Made by a program: the position numbers and the translations under genes
Source of the DNA: Bacteroidota bacterium
GTDB taxonomy: Bacteria > Bacteroidota > Bacteroidia > Flavobacteriales_D > JABDKJ01
Length of the DNA: 37,593 nucleotides
Assembly: GCA_024279715.1 (NCBI GenBank)
Contig: JAJRRH010000164.1
Coordinates: forward strand, 1-37,593
Direction of reading: 5' to 3'
The notes under the pieces: generated by a model
Told to the model about the DNA's origin: nothing
Databases searched by the model: none
Seen by the model: only the letters and a program-made list of their open reading frames with translations
Shown here: positions 24,030-33,228 of the stretch, piece after piece
How the letters are laid out: every line of letters begins with the position of its first letter
Numbering within the stretch: the first letter of the stretch is position 1

Positions 24030-24037
24030 TACATTTG
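24030..24037 (+). promoter_or_regulatory. -7 promoter box TACATTTG upstream of pyrH
   Basis: TACATTTG matches TAnnTTTG and sits directly downstream of the tsf terminator, 32 bases before the pyrH start. The -33 position falls inside the terminator stem and does not read TTG. Confidence 0.45.
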
Positions 24038-24069
24038 CCTACATACTAATCGCTAAACATTATACAAAA

Positions 24070-24792
24070 TTGGAAAGCTTAAAATATAAACGTGTATTGC
24101 TCAAAATAAGTGGAGAAGCACTTATGGGAGAGAAAAATTTTGGTATTGACAACAATCGATTAGCTAGCTATGCTATGCAAATCAAAGAAGTAGTTGATAT
24201 GGGATTGGAATTGGCAATAGTAGTCGGAGGTGGAAATATTTTTAGAGGTATTCAAGCAGAAGAAGGCGGGATGGAACGTACCCAAGGCGATTATATGGGC
24301 ATGTTAGCAACCATGATAAATTGTATGGCACTGCAAGCAGCACTAGAAAAACTAGAATTACACACGCGATTACAGTCAGCCATAGAAATGAAAACCATTG
24401 CAGAGCCTTTCATCAGAAGAAAAGCAATGCGCCATCTTGAAAAAGGACGAATAGTAATATTTGGATCAGGAACAGGTAACCCATTTTTCACCACAGATAC
24501 CGCAGCATCTCTGAGAGCTATCGAAATTGAAGCCCAAGTAATCCTGAAAGGAACTAAAGTAGATGGAATCTATTCTTCCGATCCAGTGAAAAATTCTGAT
24601 GCAGTAAAATACGATACGATAAACTATAGAGAAGTATTGCAAAAGGATCTTAAAGTAATGGATATGACAGCCTTCACGCTATGTAATGAAAATAACCTGC
24701 CTATAATAGTATTTGATATGAATACCCCAGGAAACTTGAAGAAGGTAGTTATGGGTGAAACGATTGGCACACTTGTTGAAGCCAACGCTTAA
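24070..24792 (+). CDS. pyrH: Uridylate kinase (UMP kinase)
   Basis: The 240-residue protein phosphorylates UMP to UDP and belongs to the amino-acid-kinase fold (hexameric bacterial PyrH). Diagnostic stretches are [15 protein letters not shown] at the start, [10 protein letters not shown], '[20 protein letters not shown]', [14 protein letters not shown] and '[16 protein letters not shown]'. The start is TTG at 24070; no ATG or GTG yields the family's normal N-terminus. frr follows after 11 bases, the order found in most bacteria (tsf-pyrH-frr). Confidence 0.97.
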   Translation: MESLKYKRVLLKISGEALMGEKNFGIDNNRLASYAMQIKEVVDMGLELAIVVGGGNIFRGIQAEEGGMERTQGDYMGMLATMINCMALQAALEKLELHTRLQSAIEMKTIAEPFIRRKAMRHLEKGRIVIFGSGTGNPFFTTDTAASLRAIEIEAQVILKGTKVDGIYSSDPVKNSDAVKYDTINYREVLQKDLKVMDMTAFTLCNENNLPIIVFDMNTPGNLKKVVMGETIGTLVEANA

Positions 24793-24803
24793 AATTGTAA
24801 ATT

Positions 24804-25367
24804 ATGACCGAAGAGATAAATATTATTGTAGACATGGCAAAAGAACAAATGGAAGCATCCATTGTTCATTTAGAAAAAGAATTACGTAGCATTCGTGCTG
24901 GCAAAGCTAATCCAAGCATGCTGGATAGTATAATGGTCGATTACTATGGATCAAGTACACCATTGTCACAAGTAGCGAATGTAAATACCCCAGACGGTCG
25001 GACACTTTCGATACAGCCGTGGGAGAAATCAATTCTTGAAGAAATTGAAAAGGCAATAATAAATTCAAACCTAGGACTCAATCCTCAAAATAATGGAGAA
25101 ATGATCATCCTTTCTATTCCTGCCTTGACGGAAGAAAGGCGAATAGACCTAACGAAAAAGGCTAGAGCAGAAGGTGAGACAGCTAAAATTAGTATCCGGA
25201 ACTCCCGAAAGGAGGCCTTGGATTCTATTAAACAGTTAGAAAAGGATGGATTGAGTGAAGACATGGCCAAAACGGCAGAGTCAAGTATTCAAGGAATTGT
25301 AAATTCCTATTCTGAAAAAGTGGAAAAGACGGTAGAAGCGAAAGAAAAAGATATAATGACTGTTTAA
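24804..25367 (+). CDS. frr: Ribosome recycling factor
   Basis: This 187-residue protein splits post-termination ribosomes together with EF-G. It shows ELRSIRAGKANPSMLD, 'VDYYGSSTPLSQVANVNTPDGRTL' (in part), the IQPWEKS block and RIDLTKKARAEGETAKISIRN. The length is standard (E. coli 185). The stop codon is embedded in a small inverted repeat ACTGTT-TAA-AACAGT (25359-25373); no T-run follows. It converges with the CAP-domain gene, 20 bases away. Confidence 0.97.
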   Translation: MTEEINIIVDMAKEQMEASIVHLEKELRSIRAGKANPSMLDSIMVDYYGSSTPLSQVANVNTPDGRTLSIQPWEKSILEEIEKAIINSNLGLNPQNNGEMIILSIPALTEERRIDLTKKARAEGETAKISIRNSRKEALDSIKQLEKDGLSEDMAKTAESSIQGIVNSYSEKVEKTVEAKEKDIMTV

Positions 25368-25387
25368 AACAGTTAAACTCGAAGTTT

Positions 25388-26122
25388 CTAGTAAGCGAAT
25401 TCTTGAATCCACCATTTGTAGTCTCCTTTATTAAGCTCTGTTACATTATAACAGCTAAAAACTCTCCATTGGGGATTCAAAATATTCTGTCGATGCCCTC
25501 GTTTTTCAACACCCGAATCGACCAATAAATGGAGTACTGTTTCCCGTTCGTTATTAATTCCTGAAACTATGTTTTCATTACCATTTTTTACCCAAGGTGC
25601 AGCTGCTTTAATTCTGTCAAGTGGCCAAGTGCCATCAGCGCCAAAATGATCAATGTAATTATTAACCGATTGAGTGGCACCATGTTTCTTTGCAGCATTA
25701 TATAAAGCCTCATCTGGCATTAAAGGTTCAAGAGGTGTTGCGATACTTAACACTTCGATTATTTCGTTAATTGCAATCACACGATTCTTGTAATAATTGT
25801 TTTTTATAGTATCCACAGTAATAACTTCACCATAGTCTTCGTATACGACTTTCGTACGGATGGATTCACTTATCATGTTTGAAAGCCTTGCACTATCAAG
25901 TTTTGTGACATTTAGTAATTGTTGTGCATACCGCAGGTACACTCCTGGCTGTGTCCGCGCTTTATTTATTTCTTTAAGCATCGTTTTTTCTTGGATATTC
26001 ATGTAAGTGGCATTGTCAATAGCCATAGTACAATCGGATTGAATCGTAGGCATGTATCTCACTTGAAAACTTGCGCTAAGAAACCAAAAAAATAAAATTA
26101 ATAGTAAATTCGAGTATTTCAT
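25388..26122 (-). CDS. Secreted CAP-domain (SCP/PR1-like) protein
   Basis: The 244-residue protein has a hydrophobic signal peptide (residues about 4-20) and one CAP domain. Family features are EINKARTQPGVYLRYAQQLL (residues 51-70), AAKKHGATQSVNNYIDHFG with H147, GNENIVSG with E183, and the GHRQNILNPQWR motif with H210. The two His and the Glu that form the CAP cavity are present. An insertion at about residues 75-130 lengthens the early part of the domain compared with short bacterial CAP proteins. C31 and C224 could form a disulfide. The biochemical function of bacterial CAP proteins is poorly known. Confidence 0.88.
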   Translation of the reverse strand: MKYSNLLLILFFWFLSASFQVRYMPTIQSDCTMAIDNATYMNIQEKTMLKEINKARTQPGVYLRYAQQLLNVTKLDSARLSNMISESIRTKVVYEDYGEVITVDTIKNNYYKNRVIAINEIIEVLSIATPLEPLMPDEALYNAAKKHGATQSVNNYIDHFGADGTWPLDRIKAAAPWVKNGNENIVSGINNERETVLHLLVDSGVEKRGHRQNILNPQWRVFSCYNVTELNKGDYKWWIQEFAY

Positions 26123-26435
26123 ATTTTAAATCTAAACTTGCTGAAAAGCTAGTGATTATAGTACGAAAATATTAATAGATTGTTACATTCTTTCTCTAGT
26201 TTATCTATTGTATAAATGGAGTTAGTTGTTATGGTTGGTGTGTTAAGAAAACACAAACACCTGATAATCAGCACTTGAAAATTACATGCTACCGTAAATC
26301 AACAATTTAAGTGTGGTTTATCATACGACTATCATGCTGTAGTAACAAAAAATGAACTATATTTGTACCAAATATTGATGAAAATCTCTATAACCATACA
26401 AATAAATATTTTAACAACTTAAATCATAAACTAAA
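26123..26435. other. Gene-free divergent intergenic region
   Basis: The 313 bases between the divergent CAP-domain and repeat-protein genes hold no ORF I can support. A box CGAAAATA at 26164-26171 (minus: TATTTTCG, one mismatch to TAnnTTTG) could serve the CAP gene, and TATATTTG at 26358-26365 serves the repeat-protein gene. A 20-codon ATG frame at 26216-26278 looks like chance. Confidence 0.6.
26358..26365 (+). promoter_or_regulatory. -7 promoter box TATATTTG for the repeat-protein gene
   Basis: TATATTTG matches TAnnTTTG exactly and leaves a leader of about 65 nt before the ATG at 26436. No -33 TTG at the ideal distance. Confidence 0.5.
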
Positions 26436-27398
26436 ATGAGAATTAAATTTTTACCTTTGGTAGTACTGTTTAGCCTTTTCGCTTTTACAGTATCGGCCCA
26501 AATCGATAACCCATTCAGCTCTAACGATGCTCCAAAAGCTGAATTAGGAAAGTGTTACGCAAAATGTTACATCCCAAGTCAGTATGAAACAACTACTGAA
26601 AAAGTGCTTGTACAGCCAGCGTCAGCTAAATTGAAAGTAGTTCCTGCTAAATTTGAAACAGTAACTGAAAAAATGCTAGTGAAAGAAGCATATACTAAGT
26701 TAGTAATTGTTCCTGCTGAGTTTGAATCAGTGACTGAAAAAGTACTTATCCAAGAAGCTTCTACCAAATTAGTGGCAGTTGCTGCTGAGTATGAAACAAC
26801 TACTGAAAAAGTTCTTATCAAAGAGGCATCTACAAGATGGACAATGAAAAAAGATAAAAACTGTATGTCTGCTGACCCTGATGATTGCTTCGTAGCTTGT
26901 TTTGAGGAAATTCCGGAAAAATATACGACTTATACTTCTAGTGTTTTGAAAACGCCAGCAACTACTAAGTCAGTTGAGGTACCTGCAAAGTACAAAACGA
27001 TAACTAAAACTGTAGTAGCAACACCAGCAACTACAAAAACAGTTGAAGTGCCTGCAGTATATAAAACAGTTTCAAAGAAAATTGTGAAAACACCTGCAAC
27101 CACTTCTTCTATTGAAATACCTGCAAAATATGAAACAGTAACAAAAAGAAAATTAATCAAAGCTGGTGAATATTCTGATTGGAGAGAAGTGCTTTGTGAT
27201 GGTAGTGTGACAAATGACGTCAACAGACAAATACAAAACGCATTAGTTGTTAAAGGATATGATATCGGACCTGCAGGTGCGGATAATATTCTTGGTGGAC
27301 AATCAAGAGCTGCATTAATGCAGTACCAAAGAGATAATAACCTTCCAGTAGGTAATCTTAATACTGAAACTTTAGACCACTTGGGTATTAAATATTAA
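26436..27398 (+). CDS. Secreted 23-residue-repeat protein with PG-binding domain
   Basis: This 320-residue protein has a signal peptide (cleavage near VSAQ, residue 22) and then two matching halves. Half 1 has CxxxC (C40, C44), four 23-residue repeats starting at 49, 72, 95 and 118, and C143. Half 2 has CxxxC (C151, C155), four more repeats starting at 162, 185, 208 and 231, and C254. A repeat reads like [KE][YF]ETVTEKVLVKEASTKLVxVPA. Residues about 258-320 form a peptidoglycan-binding domain type 1 (NRQIQNALVVKGYDIGPAG, QSRAALMQYQRDNNLPVG). Similar repeats occur in Bacteroidota proteins, sometimes with OmpA domains, but the function is not known to me. It is probably periplasmic and wall-bound. 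Confidence 0.85.
   Translation: MRIKFLPLVVLFSLFAFTVSAQIDNPFSSNDAPKAELGKCYAKCYIPSQYETTTEKVLVQPASAKLKVVPAKFETVTEKMLVKEAYTKLVIVPAEFESVTEKVLIQEASTKLVAVAAEYETTTEKVLIKEASTRWTMKKDKNCMSADPDDCFVACFEEIPEKYTTYTSSVLKTPATTKSVEVPAKYKTITKTVVATPATTKTVEVPAVYKTVSKKIVKTPATTSSIEIPAKYETVTKRKLIKAGEYSDWREVLCDGSVTNDVNRQIQNALVVKGYDIGPAGADNILGGQSRAALMQYQRDNNLPVGNLNTETLDHLGIKY
26580..27197 (+). repeat. In-frame tandem repeats of 69 bp (2 x 4 units)
   Basis: Eight diverged 69-bp units encode the 23-residue repeats: four from 26580 to about 26840, then a cysteine-rich spacer, then four from about 26919 to 27197. The period is exact within each block. Because it is coding and diverged, it is not a CRISPR or a recent slippage repeat. 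Confidence 0.8.
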
Positions 27399-27427
27399 TA
27401 CACAAAAATAATTGGAATAATTTTTGA

Positions 27428-27460
27428 GTCCTTGGAACATATGTTCCAGGGACTTTTTAT
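27428..27460 (+). terminator. Terminator after the repeat-protein gene
   Basis: GTCCTTGGAAC (27428-27438) pairs with GTTCCAGGGAC (27443-27453), 11 bp with one G-T wobble around ATAT, followed by TTTTTATTTTT. The T-run overlaps the next gene's -7 box. Confidence 0.8.
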
Positions 27461-27465
27461 TTTTG
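27458..27465 (+). promoter_or_regulatory. -7 promoter box TATTTTTG for the thioredoxin gene
   Basis: TATTTTTG fits TAnnTTTG and lies in the T-run of the preceding terminator, 25 bases before the ATG. A TTG at 27432-27434 is 23 bases upstream, at the wide end of reported spacings. Confidence 0.4.
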
Positions 27466-27490
27466 TACACGCCCGATTTATATAATACAC

Positions 27491-27916
27491 ATGAAGATGA
27501 AGAATATTTTAATGATAATATTGCTAACTATGGGCGTGATCCTTTCTGGATCTACTACGGATGATGAATCCATTGTTTTTTTTGATGGAACCTATGAAGA
27601 AGCAATGAAAGCCGCTAGAAAACAAAAAAAACCAATGCTTTTAGATTTCTATGCGGATTGGTGTGGACCATGTAAGCAAATGGAGAAATATAGCTTCAGT
27701 GATCCTGATCTTGCAAAATTGATTAATGAGGATTTCATAGCGTTTAGAGTTAATGTGGATTGGTTTTGGGGAATGGATATTGCAGAAGAGTATCAGATAA
27801 AAAAATATCCTACTTTAATATTTACAACCAAAAAAGGTAAAGAAATTCGAAGAGCAGTTGGCTTCAAAAGTGCTAAAGAAATCCAAGAAATAGCTAGCAA
27901 AGTCCTGAGCAAGTAA
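27491..27916 (+). CDS. Thioredoxin-family protein with signal sequence
   Basis: The 141-residue protein has an N-terminal hydrophobic segment (residues about 5-20) and a thioredoxin domain with DFYADWCGPC (C58, C61) and a cis-proline in KKYPTLIF. The 'SFSDPDLAKLINEDFIAFRVNVD' stretch resembles DUF255/DsbD-gamma-like thioredoxins that act in the periplasm. The Cys-Gly-Pro-Cys centre is the classical reducing type. It is the first of three closely spaced genes (S4 protein 19 bases later, then GNAT), which look co-transcribed though not functionally related. Confidence 0.9.
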   Translation: MKMKNILMIILLTMGVILSGSTTDDESIVFFDGTYEEAMKAARKQKKPMLLDFYADWCGPCKQMEKYSFSDPDLAKLINEDFIAFRVNVDWFWGMDIAEEYQIKKYPTLIFTTKKGKEIRRAVGFKSAKEIQEIASKVLSK

Positions 27917-27935
27917 TTAATTAGCTACAATTCAA

Positions 27936-28310
27936 ATGAGAATAGACAAAGCACTGTGGTGTTTCAGACTATACAAAAACCGAAGACTCTCAAAAGATGC
28001 CTGTGTTACTAGTAAAGTAAAATTGGAAGGCAAAGTAGTTAAGCCATCCGTAGATGTAGGTCCTGGAGACACAATTTCCACAAGAAAAGGAGCAATTACT
28101 TACACTTATCGAATACTGGAAATACCAAAAAGTAGAATTGGAGCCAAATTACTATTTCAGCATATTGAGGATATAACACCCGAGTCTGAGAAACAAAAAG
28201 CTATAGAAATTCGAGAGATGAGTAAGAACTATCCATATGAAAGAGGTAGACCTAGTAAAAAAGACCTGCGCCATATTCATCAATTTCTACATGGAGATGA
28301 AGAAGAGTGA
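27936..28310 (+). CDS. hslR: S4-domain RNA-binding protein, Hsp15-like
   Basis: The 124-residue protein has an N-terminal S4 RNA-binding domain, MRIDKALWCFRLYKNRRLSK, followed by GKVVKPSVDVGPGDTI, like Hsp15. In E. coli, Hsp15 binds stalled 50S subunits carrying a nascent chain with tRNA. The C-terminus has the basic 'ERGRPSKKDLRHIHQFL' stretch that is common in Bacteroidota homologs. The gene symbol follows the E. coli name and is an assignment by similarity. It overlaps the start of the GNAT gene by a few codons. Confidence 0.87.
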   Translation: MRIDKALWCFRLYKNRRLSKDACVTSKVKLEGKVVKPSVDVGPGDTISTRKGAITYTYRILEIPKSRIGAKLLFQHIEDITPESEKQKAIEIREMSKNYPYERGRPSKKDLRHIHQFLHGDEEE

Positions 28311-28773
28311 GATTACGATAGAGATATTAAATTCTGTGCAAACTCAGGAATTACGACATTTGGTGTTATGGCCGCATATTCAAGCGCAAAAGGAATGCAC
28401 AATTGATATAGATGACTGCGCCAACGCTTTTCATCTTGGAGCAGTAATCAAAGGACGTGTTGTAAGTGTGGCTTCTTTTTTTCAAACAAATACAGAAAAA
28501 CTGAATGCACTAGTTCCTGATGCACACAAACACTATCAACTTCGTGCCATGGCAACGCATGTTGATTACAGAAGAGAAGGGGCTGGTCGAGAAATCATCA
28601 ATTTCGCTCTTAACAAGTTGAAAAAAATGAATATTGATATCCTATGGTGTAATGCAAGAAAAGTAGCCCTTGATTTTTACCTAAACCAAGACTTTGAATC
28701 CATTGATCAATGGTATGAAGTGCCACCAATAGGGCCGCATAAATTGATGTACTATCGAATTAAGGACTACTAA
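28297..28773 (+). CDS. GNAT-family N-acetyltransferase
   Basis: This protein of about 158 residues has the GNAT acetyl-CoA-binding motif A, YQLRAMATHVDYRREGAGREII, and the C-terminal 'LWCNARKVALDFYLNQDFESI' that ends the fold. Possible starts are ATG 28291 and ATG 28297; a frame opening at 28237 would overlap the S4 gene by 74 bases and adds a non-GNAT N-terminus, so 28297 is preferred (14-base overlap). The substrate is unknown. It ends tail-to-tail with the radical SAM gene, sharing four bases (28770-28773). Confidence 0.85.
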   Translation: MKKSEITIEILNSVQTQELRHLVLWPHIQAQKECTIDIDDCANAFHLGAVIKGRVVSVASFFQTNTEKLNALVPDAHKHYQLRAMATHVDYRREGAGREIINFALNKLKKMNIDILWCNARKVALDFYLNQDFESIDQWYEVPPIGPHKLMYYRIKDY

Positions 28774-29795
28774 TCATCCTTCCAGACACTCAATCCTTCA
28801 CTGCAGTTAGTGCAGATGTCTATTGACGCCCGTGAGGTATGAATATTATTTCTAAATGTTTTGTAAGCATTGCTCTTCCAAATGCTAGACATATCCTCCT
28901 GAGCCGCATTCCCCATGCGATACTTCGCATCTTTATCAAAACAACATGGAACCATCAATCCATCCCAAGTAATTACAGGAGAATGGGATAATCGCCAACA
29001 ATGATTCCCCATCTTGCTTTTCAATTCATAAGTTCCCTGCTCAGTCTTTTTATATCGTGAATACTTGTCGATAGTGGGTATCAAAGGATGTCCATTTTTA
29101 TAATTATATATCTGAGCAGTTTTGAATTTTATCTCGTCCACGCCGATGTCTTTAGCCAATTGTTTAGCCAAATCAATCTGATGCTCATTTGGTTTCACCA
29201 CGAGAAATTGAAATATAATATGAGGAGTAGAGGATTTCAGTTTCCTCTTCCATTTTACGACATTCTTAGCGCCTTCAATAACTTTATTAACATCCCCTTC
29301 TATTCTATATTGCTCATATATCTCTTGTGTAATCCCGTCTAATGATATTATTAATCGATCAAGACCAGATTCAACTGTTTTTCGGGCATTATCGTCTCCA
29401 AGAAAATGAGCATTGGTAGAGGTGGCAGTGTATATTTTTTTCTGATTAGCATATTTTACAAAATCAAAAAAACTTGGATTAATGTAAGGTTCTCCTTGAA
29501 AGTAAAGCGTCAAAAATGAAATATGACGATAACTATTATCAATGATTTTTTGGAATAAATCAAACTTCATATTGCCTGTTCGTCTAGAAAATTGACGCAG
29601 TCCACTCGGGCATTCAGGACATCGAAGATTACAAGAGGTAGTGGGTTCTATCGCAACACTGTCTGGCAGACCCCAAGTCACACTTCGGCGAAGCAGCTTA
29701 CTTAACTGAAAAGAAGCTAATAGAAGAGCACTATTAAAAACCTTGTACGGGGTAAGTTTTTTAAGGAAATTCTTCTTGTCTAGGTAGTGAGCCAT
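28770..29795 (-). CDS. Radical SAM/SPASM-domain protein
   Basis: The 341-residue protein has the radical SAM cluster motif IEPTTSCNLRCPECP (C55, C59, C62). It then has the 'LYFQGEPYINPSFFDFVKYA' block, SAM-binding elements, and a C-terminal SPASM-like cysteine region with HCWRLSHSPVITWDGLMVPCC and C328/C331 near the end. SPASM proteins often modify peptides or act as anaerobic sulfatase or quinohemoprotein maturases. No precursor peptide or partner is visible here, so the substrate is unknown. The start ATG lies only four bases from a -7 box, suggesting a leaderless message. Confidence 0.9.
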   Translation of the reverse strand: MAHYLDKKNFLKKLTPYKVFNSALLLASFQLSKLLRRSVTWGLPDSVAIEPTTSCNLRCPECPSGLRQFSRRTGNMKFDLFQKIIDNSYRHISFLTLYFQGEPYINPSFFDFVKYANQKKIYTATSTNAHFLGDDNARKTVESGLDRLIISLDGITQEIYEQYRIEGDVNKVIEGAKNVVKWKRKLKSSTPHIIFQFLVVKPNEHQIDLAKQLAKDIGVDEIKFKTAQIYNYKNGHPLIPTIDKYSRYKKTEQGTYELKSKMGNHCWRLSHSPVITWDGLMVPCCFDKDAKYRMGNAAQEDMSSIWKSNAYKTFRNNIHTSRASIDICTNCSEGLSVWKDD

Positions 29796-29799
29796 ACTA

Positions 29800-29807
29800 C
29801 AAAAGTA
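29800..29807 (-). promoter_or_regulatory. -7 box (TACTTTTG on the minus strand) for the radical SAM gene
   Basis: CAAAAGTA on the plus strand gives TACTTTTG on the minus strand, an exact TAnnTTTG. Only four bases separate it from the ATG, so transcription is predicted to start at or next to the start codon. Confidence 0.5.
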
Positions 29808-29971
29808 GTCTTTTGATTCTTATATGTCATCATTAATTATGTAGGTCACTTGGCAGATAGTCTTTCCTGCGTTTTGTCGACTGTTAATTCAATCTTAATC
29901 CGTTAACAAAAGCAAGTTATACTCTCCTTGAAATCTAACGCTAACAATAGAAAATTTTGTTTCTTTGTATC

Positions 29972-32359
29972 ATGTGGGAAACCGTCGCAAGTAGGATATT
30001 ACGTAATCGAATTGCCATCTTGATAACTCTTGGTTTGATCACTGCATTTATGCTCTATCAAGCGCAATTTGTTAAGCTTAGTTACGAGTTTGGAGGGTTT
30101 TTACCCAAAGATGATATTACTTACCAAGAGCATCAAAGTTTTATCAATACATTCGGTATGGATGGCAATATCGTCGTACTAGGAATAGATGGAAAGGAGA
30201 TTTATCAAAAAGAAAATTTCACAGCGTGGTACAACCTTGGAAATGATTTGAAGCAAATAAGTGGAATAGATTCTGTGTTTTCTATTGCCCATTTGTATAA
30301 TCTACATAAAAATGAAGAAAAAAAACGGTTTGATCTTGAGCCTATCGTTAAGAATCAACCAGAGTCTCAAAAAGAGATAGACGAGTATAAAAAAACCATT
30401 GAGTCATTACCGTTTTATCGTGGATTGCTTTATAATGATAGCACCAAGGCAAGCCTGATGATGATATTTGTGAATGCTGAGAAATTCAATTCTGAGAATC
30501 GTGGTGATGTGATTGAACGCCTGACTGCGCGTGTCGCGCAATTTGAAGGAGACTTTACGCAAGTACACTACTCGGGACTTCCATATATACGAACGGTTGT
30601 ATCCAAACGTGTGCAAAAGGAATTGTTGATGTTTGTTATGCTAGCGGCGTTGGTGACCTCTTTGATTTTATATATATTTTTTAGGTCCTTCAAGATCGTA
30701 TTGTTTAGCCTGTTAGTCGTTGGTATTGGAGTCGTTTGGTCGCTTGGTACCATTGCCCTGCTAGATTTTCGACTTAGTATGTTGATGGGATTGATACCAC
30801 CACTGATTATCGTTATAGGTATTCCTAATTGCGTTTTTCTACTCAATAAATACCATCAAGAATATGTTTCTCATGGCAATAGAATAAAAGCACTTGTAAG
30901 AGTGATCACAAAAATAGGAAATGCAATATTTTTAACAAATCTTACCACTGCTTTAGGATTCGCCACTTTCATATTTACATCGAGTAGAAAGCTGAGGGAA
31001 TTCGGCGTCACGGCATCCTTAAATATTCTTGGCGTATTTGTCATAGCATTGTTAGTTATACCTATTGTCTTTTCTTATGTATCCGTTCCAAAGTCCAAAC
31101 AAATTAAACATCTAAAACGAAGTTGGTTGAAGAACGTGATTGAATCGATGACCAACATAGTTCAATTTAATAGAAAAGGAGTATATCTAGTGACATTGTT
31201 GTTGTTGTTCATTGGTGCTTATGGTATCTCTTTGCTTAAAATAAGTGGAAATATCGTAGATGACCTGCCAAATGGCGATGAAATAATTGTCGATTTGAGA
31301 TATTTCGAAAGTAATTTCAACGGTATAATGCCGTTTGAAATACTAATTGATACAGGAAAAAAAGGTCAAGCCATCAAATCCAAGAATTTAAAAAAGATAG
31401 AAAAACTTCAGAAAGTACTCTTAGAATATCCTCAACTTTCAAAATCCGTTTCCATTGTTGATGCTATAAAATATGCAAAGCAGGCATTTTACAACGGAAA
31501 AGAATCAAAATATAAACTGATAGGAAGTAGTGAGAAGAGCTTTATAGCGCCTTATTTGAAACAAAAAAAAGGCAAGAAAGGAATCGGAAGCGTATTCCTT
31601 AACGAAGATAAAAGCATAGCTAGAATTAATGCGCAAGTAGCTGATATTGGCACAATAGAAATGCAAGAGCTTTTCAATGAACTAAGACCTAGAATTGATG
31701 AGATCTTTAATCCCGAAAAGTACAAGGTAATCTCAACAGGCACTAGTGTTGTTTTTCTTAAAGGGACAACGTATCTTGTTAAAAATTTGAGAATATCATT
31801 GCTAATAGCTATCTCCTTAATCAGTATGATAATGTTCCTGTTGTTTAAATCATGGCGAATTGTACTCATCTCATTAATACCAAACCTCATACCTTTGTTC
31901 CTAACCGCTGCCATTATGGGTTATTTTAATATCAATATAAAGCCTTCCACTATACTTGTATTTAGTATCGTTTTTGGTATCTCGGTGGATGACACGATAC
32001 ATTATCTCGCAAAATTTCGCCAAGAATTAATCGCCCAAGACTGGTATATAAGAGGTTCGGTAATCAAAGCAATTGAAGAGACTGGTGTAAGTATGGTTTA
32101 CTCTAGCATCATACTTTTCTTCGGTTTTGGTGTGTTTGTAGCATCGCATTTTGGTGGCACTCGGGCCATAGGCGTATTGTCATCCATGACTTTACTCATA
32201 GCAATGCTTACCAACCTTGTTTTACTTCCTACCTTGCTTTTGACAATGGAAAGATATATTACCAAGAAATCATTCAAAGAACCTTTGTTTCAAATACTAG
32301 ATGAAGAGGATGATATGGATATGGACAAACTCAAAATAAAAGATTTAAAAAAGAATTAA
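29972..32359 (+). CDS. MMPL/RND-family transporter
   Basis: The 795-residue protein has two repeated halves, each with a large extracytoplasmic domain and a membrane bundle, as in MMPL/HpnN-type RND exporters that move lipids or hydrophobic molecules out of the inner membrane. The first half has '[24 protein letters not shown]', with Asn near residue 286 where many RND proteins carry Asp. The second half has [15 protein letters not shown] with D673 and D674, likely the proton-relay acids. The frame can be extended five codons upstream to TTG 29957, but ATG 29972 ([10 protein letters not shown]) is preferred. It is followed one base later by rmlA in an apparent five-gene operon. Confidence 0.9.
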   Translation: MWETVASRILRNRIAILITLGLITAFMLYQAQFVKLSYEFGGFLPKDDITYQEHQSFINTFGMDGNIVVLGIDGKEIYQKENFTAWYNLGNDLKQISGIDSVFSIAHLYNLHKNEEKKRFDLEPIVKNQPESQKEIDEYKKTIESLPFYRGLLYNDSTKASLMMIFVNAEKFNSENRGDVIERLTARVAQFEGDFTQVHYSGLPYIRTVVSKRVQKELLMFVMLAALVTSLILYIFFRSFKIVLFSLLVVGIGVVWSLGTIALLDFRLSMLMGLIPPLIIVIGIPNCVFLLNKYHQEYVSHGNRIKALVRVITKIGNAIFLTNLTTALGFATFIFTSSRKLREFGVTASLNILGVFVIALLVIPIVFSYVSVPKSKQIKHLKRSWLKNVIESMTNIVQFNRKGVYLVTLLLLFIGAYGISLLKISGNIVDDLPNGDEIIVDLRYFESNFNGIMPFEILIDTGKKGQAIKSKNLKKIEKLQKVLLEYPQLSKSVSIVDAIKYAKQAFYNGKESKYKLIGSSEKSFIAPYLKQKKGKKGIGSVFLNEDKSIARINAQVADIGTIEMQELFNELRPRIDEIFNPEKYKVISTGTSVVFLKGTTYLVKNLRISLLIAISLISMIMFLLFKSWRIVLISLIPNLIPLFLTAAIMGYFNINIKPSTILVFSIVFGISVDDTIHYLAKFRQELIAQDWYIRGSVIKAIEETGVSMVYSSIILFFGFGVFVASHFGGTRAIGVLSSMTLLIAMLTNLVLLPTLLLTMERYITKKSFKEPLFQILDEEDDMDMDKLKIKDLKKN

Positions 32360-32360
32360 A

Positions 32361-33221
32361 ATGAAGGGAATAATCCTCGCAGGTGGCTCAGGAACTAGGC
32401 TTCATCCATTGACATTGGTAGTGAGCAAGCAATTAATGCCTGTTTATGACAAGCCTATGATTTACTATCCATTGTCCACTTTATTGGAAGCTGGGATCCG
32501 TGAAGTACTCATAATATCTACTCCTAAAGATAAGCCTTTATTTGAAGCCTTGTTAGGGGATGGTTCTCGGATTGGCTGTTCTTTTTCTTATGCAGAACAA
32601 CCCGAGCCAAAAGGACTTGCCCAAGCTTTTACGATAGGTAAAGATTTTATTGGTAATGATAAAGTAGCTCTTATTTTGGGGGACAACATCTTTTATGGTT
32701 CAGGTTATGGTCAAACTTTAAGAGAGCACCTTGATCCTGATGGGGGCGTAGTATATGCCTATAGAGTGTCAGACCCTGAACGTTATGGTGTCGTAGAATT
32801 TGATGCAAATAATAACGTGATTTCTATCGAAGAAAAACCTCAAAATCCCAAATCAAACTTTGCAGTGCCAGGGCTTTATTTCTATGATAATGATGTAGTC
32901 GCGATAGCCGAAGGGCTTACGCCAAGCCATAGAGGAGAACTAGAAATAACGGATATCAATAAATCATACCTTCAAAGCGGAAAACTAAAAGTAGCAATGA
33001 TTGATCGTGGAGCGGCTTGGCTGGATACCGGCACATTTGAATCGCTTATGCAAGCTGGGCAGTATGTACAAGTCATAGAGGATCGACAAGGAATAAAGAT
33101 AGGTTGTATTGAAGAGATAGCTTTTAAAATGGGATTTATTGATGAACAACAATTGCGAATCATCGCACAACCATTAGTGAAAAGTGGATACGGAGAGTAT
33201 CTACTGAATCTGTTAGCATAA
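32361..33221 (+). CDS. rmlA: Glucose-1-phosphate thymidylyltransferase
   Basis: The 286-residue protein makes dTDP-glucose from glucose-1-phosphate and dTTP, the first step toward dTDP-rhamnose and other deoxysugars. The nucleotide-binding start is [20 protein letters not shown] with [17 protein letters not shown]. Further family blocks are [12 protein letters not shown]-like (here '[14 protein letters not shown]'), YGVVEFD, '[12 protein letters not shown]', RGELEITD and the '[13 protein letters not shown]' block. Length is as usual for RmlA/RfbA. rmlB, rmlC and rmlD are not in the window, which is unusual. It begins one base after the MMPL stop and ends seven bases before the polyprenyl synthase. 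Confidence 0.95.
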   Translation: MKGIILAGGSGTRLHPLTLVVSKQLMPVYDKPMIYYPLSTLLEAGIREVLIISTPKDKPLFEALLGDGSRIGCSFSYAEQPEPKGLAQAFTIGKDFIGNDKVALILGDNIFYGSGYGQTLREHLDPDGGVVYAYRVSDPERYGVVEFDANNNVISIEEKPQNPKSNFAVPGLYFYDNDVVAIAEGLTPSHRGELEITDINKSYLQSGKLKVAMIDRGAAWLDTGTFESLMQAGQYVQVIEDRQGIKIGCIEEIAFKMGFIDEQQLRIIAQPLVKSGYGEYLLNLLA

Positions 33222-33228
33222 AAGTTAT

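Noticed and set aside
25359-25373. Terminator at the frr stop codon
   Set aside because: The inverted repeat ACTGTT-TAA-AACAGT is only 6 bp, AT-rich and lacks a T-run.
26580-27197. CRISPR-like array
   Set aside because: The 69-bp period is in frame, encodes diverged 23-residue repeats, and has no unique spacers.
26579-27223. Antisense ORFs over the repeat gene
   Set aside because: Two minus-strand frames stay open because the coding repeat has a fixed codon pattern; they lack starts with any supporting signal and look like a mirror of the repeat.
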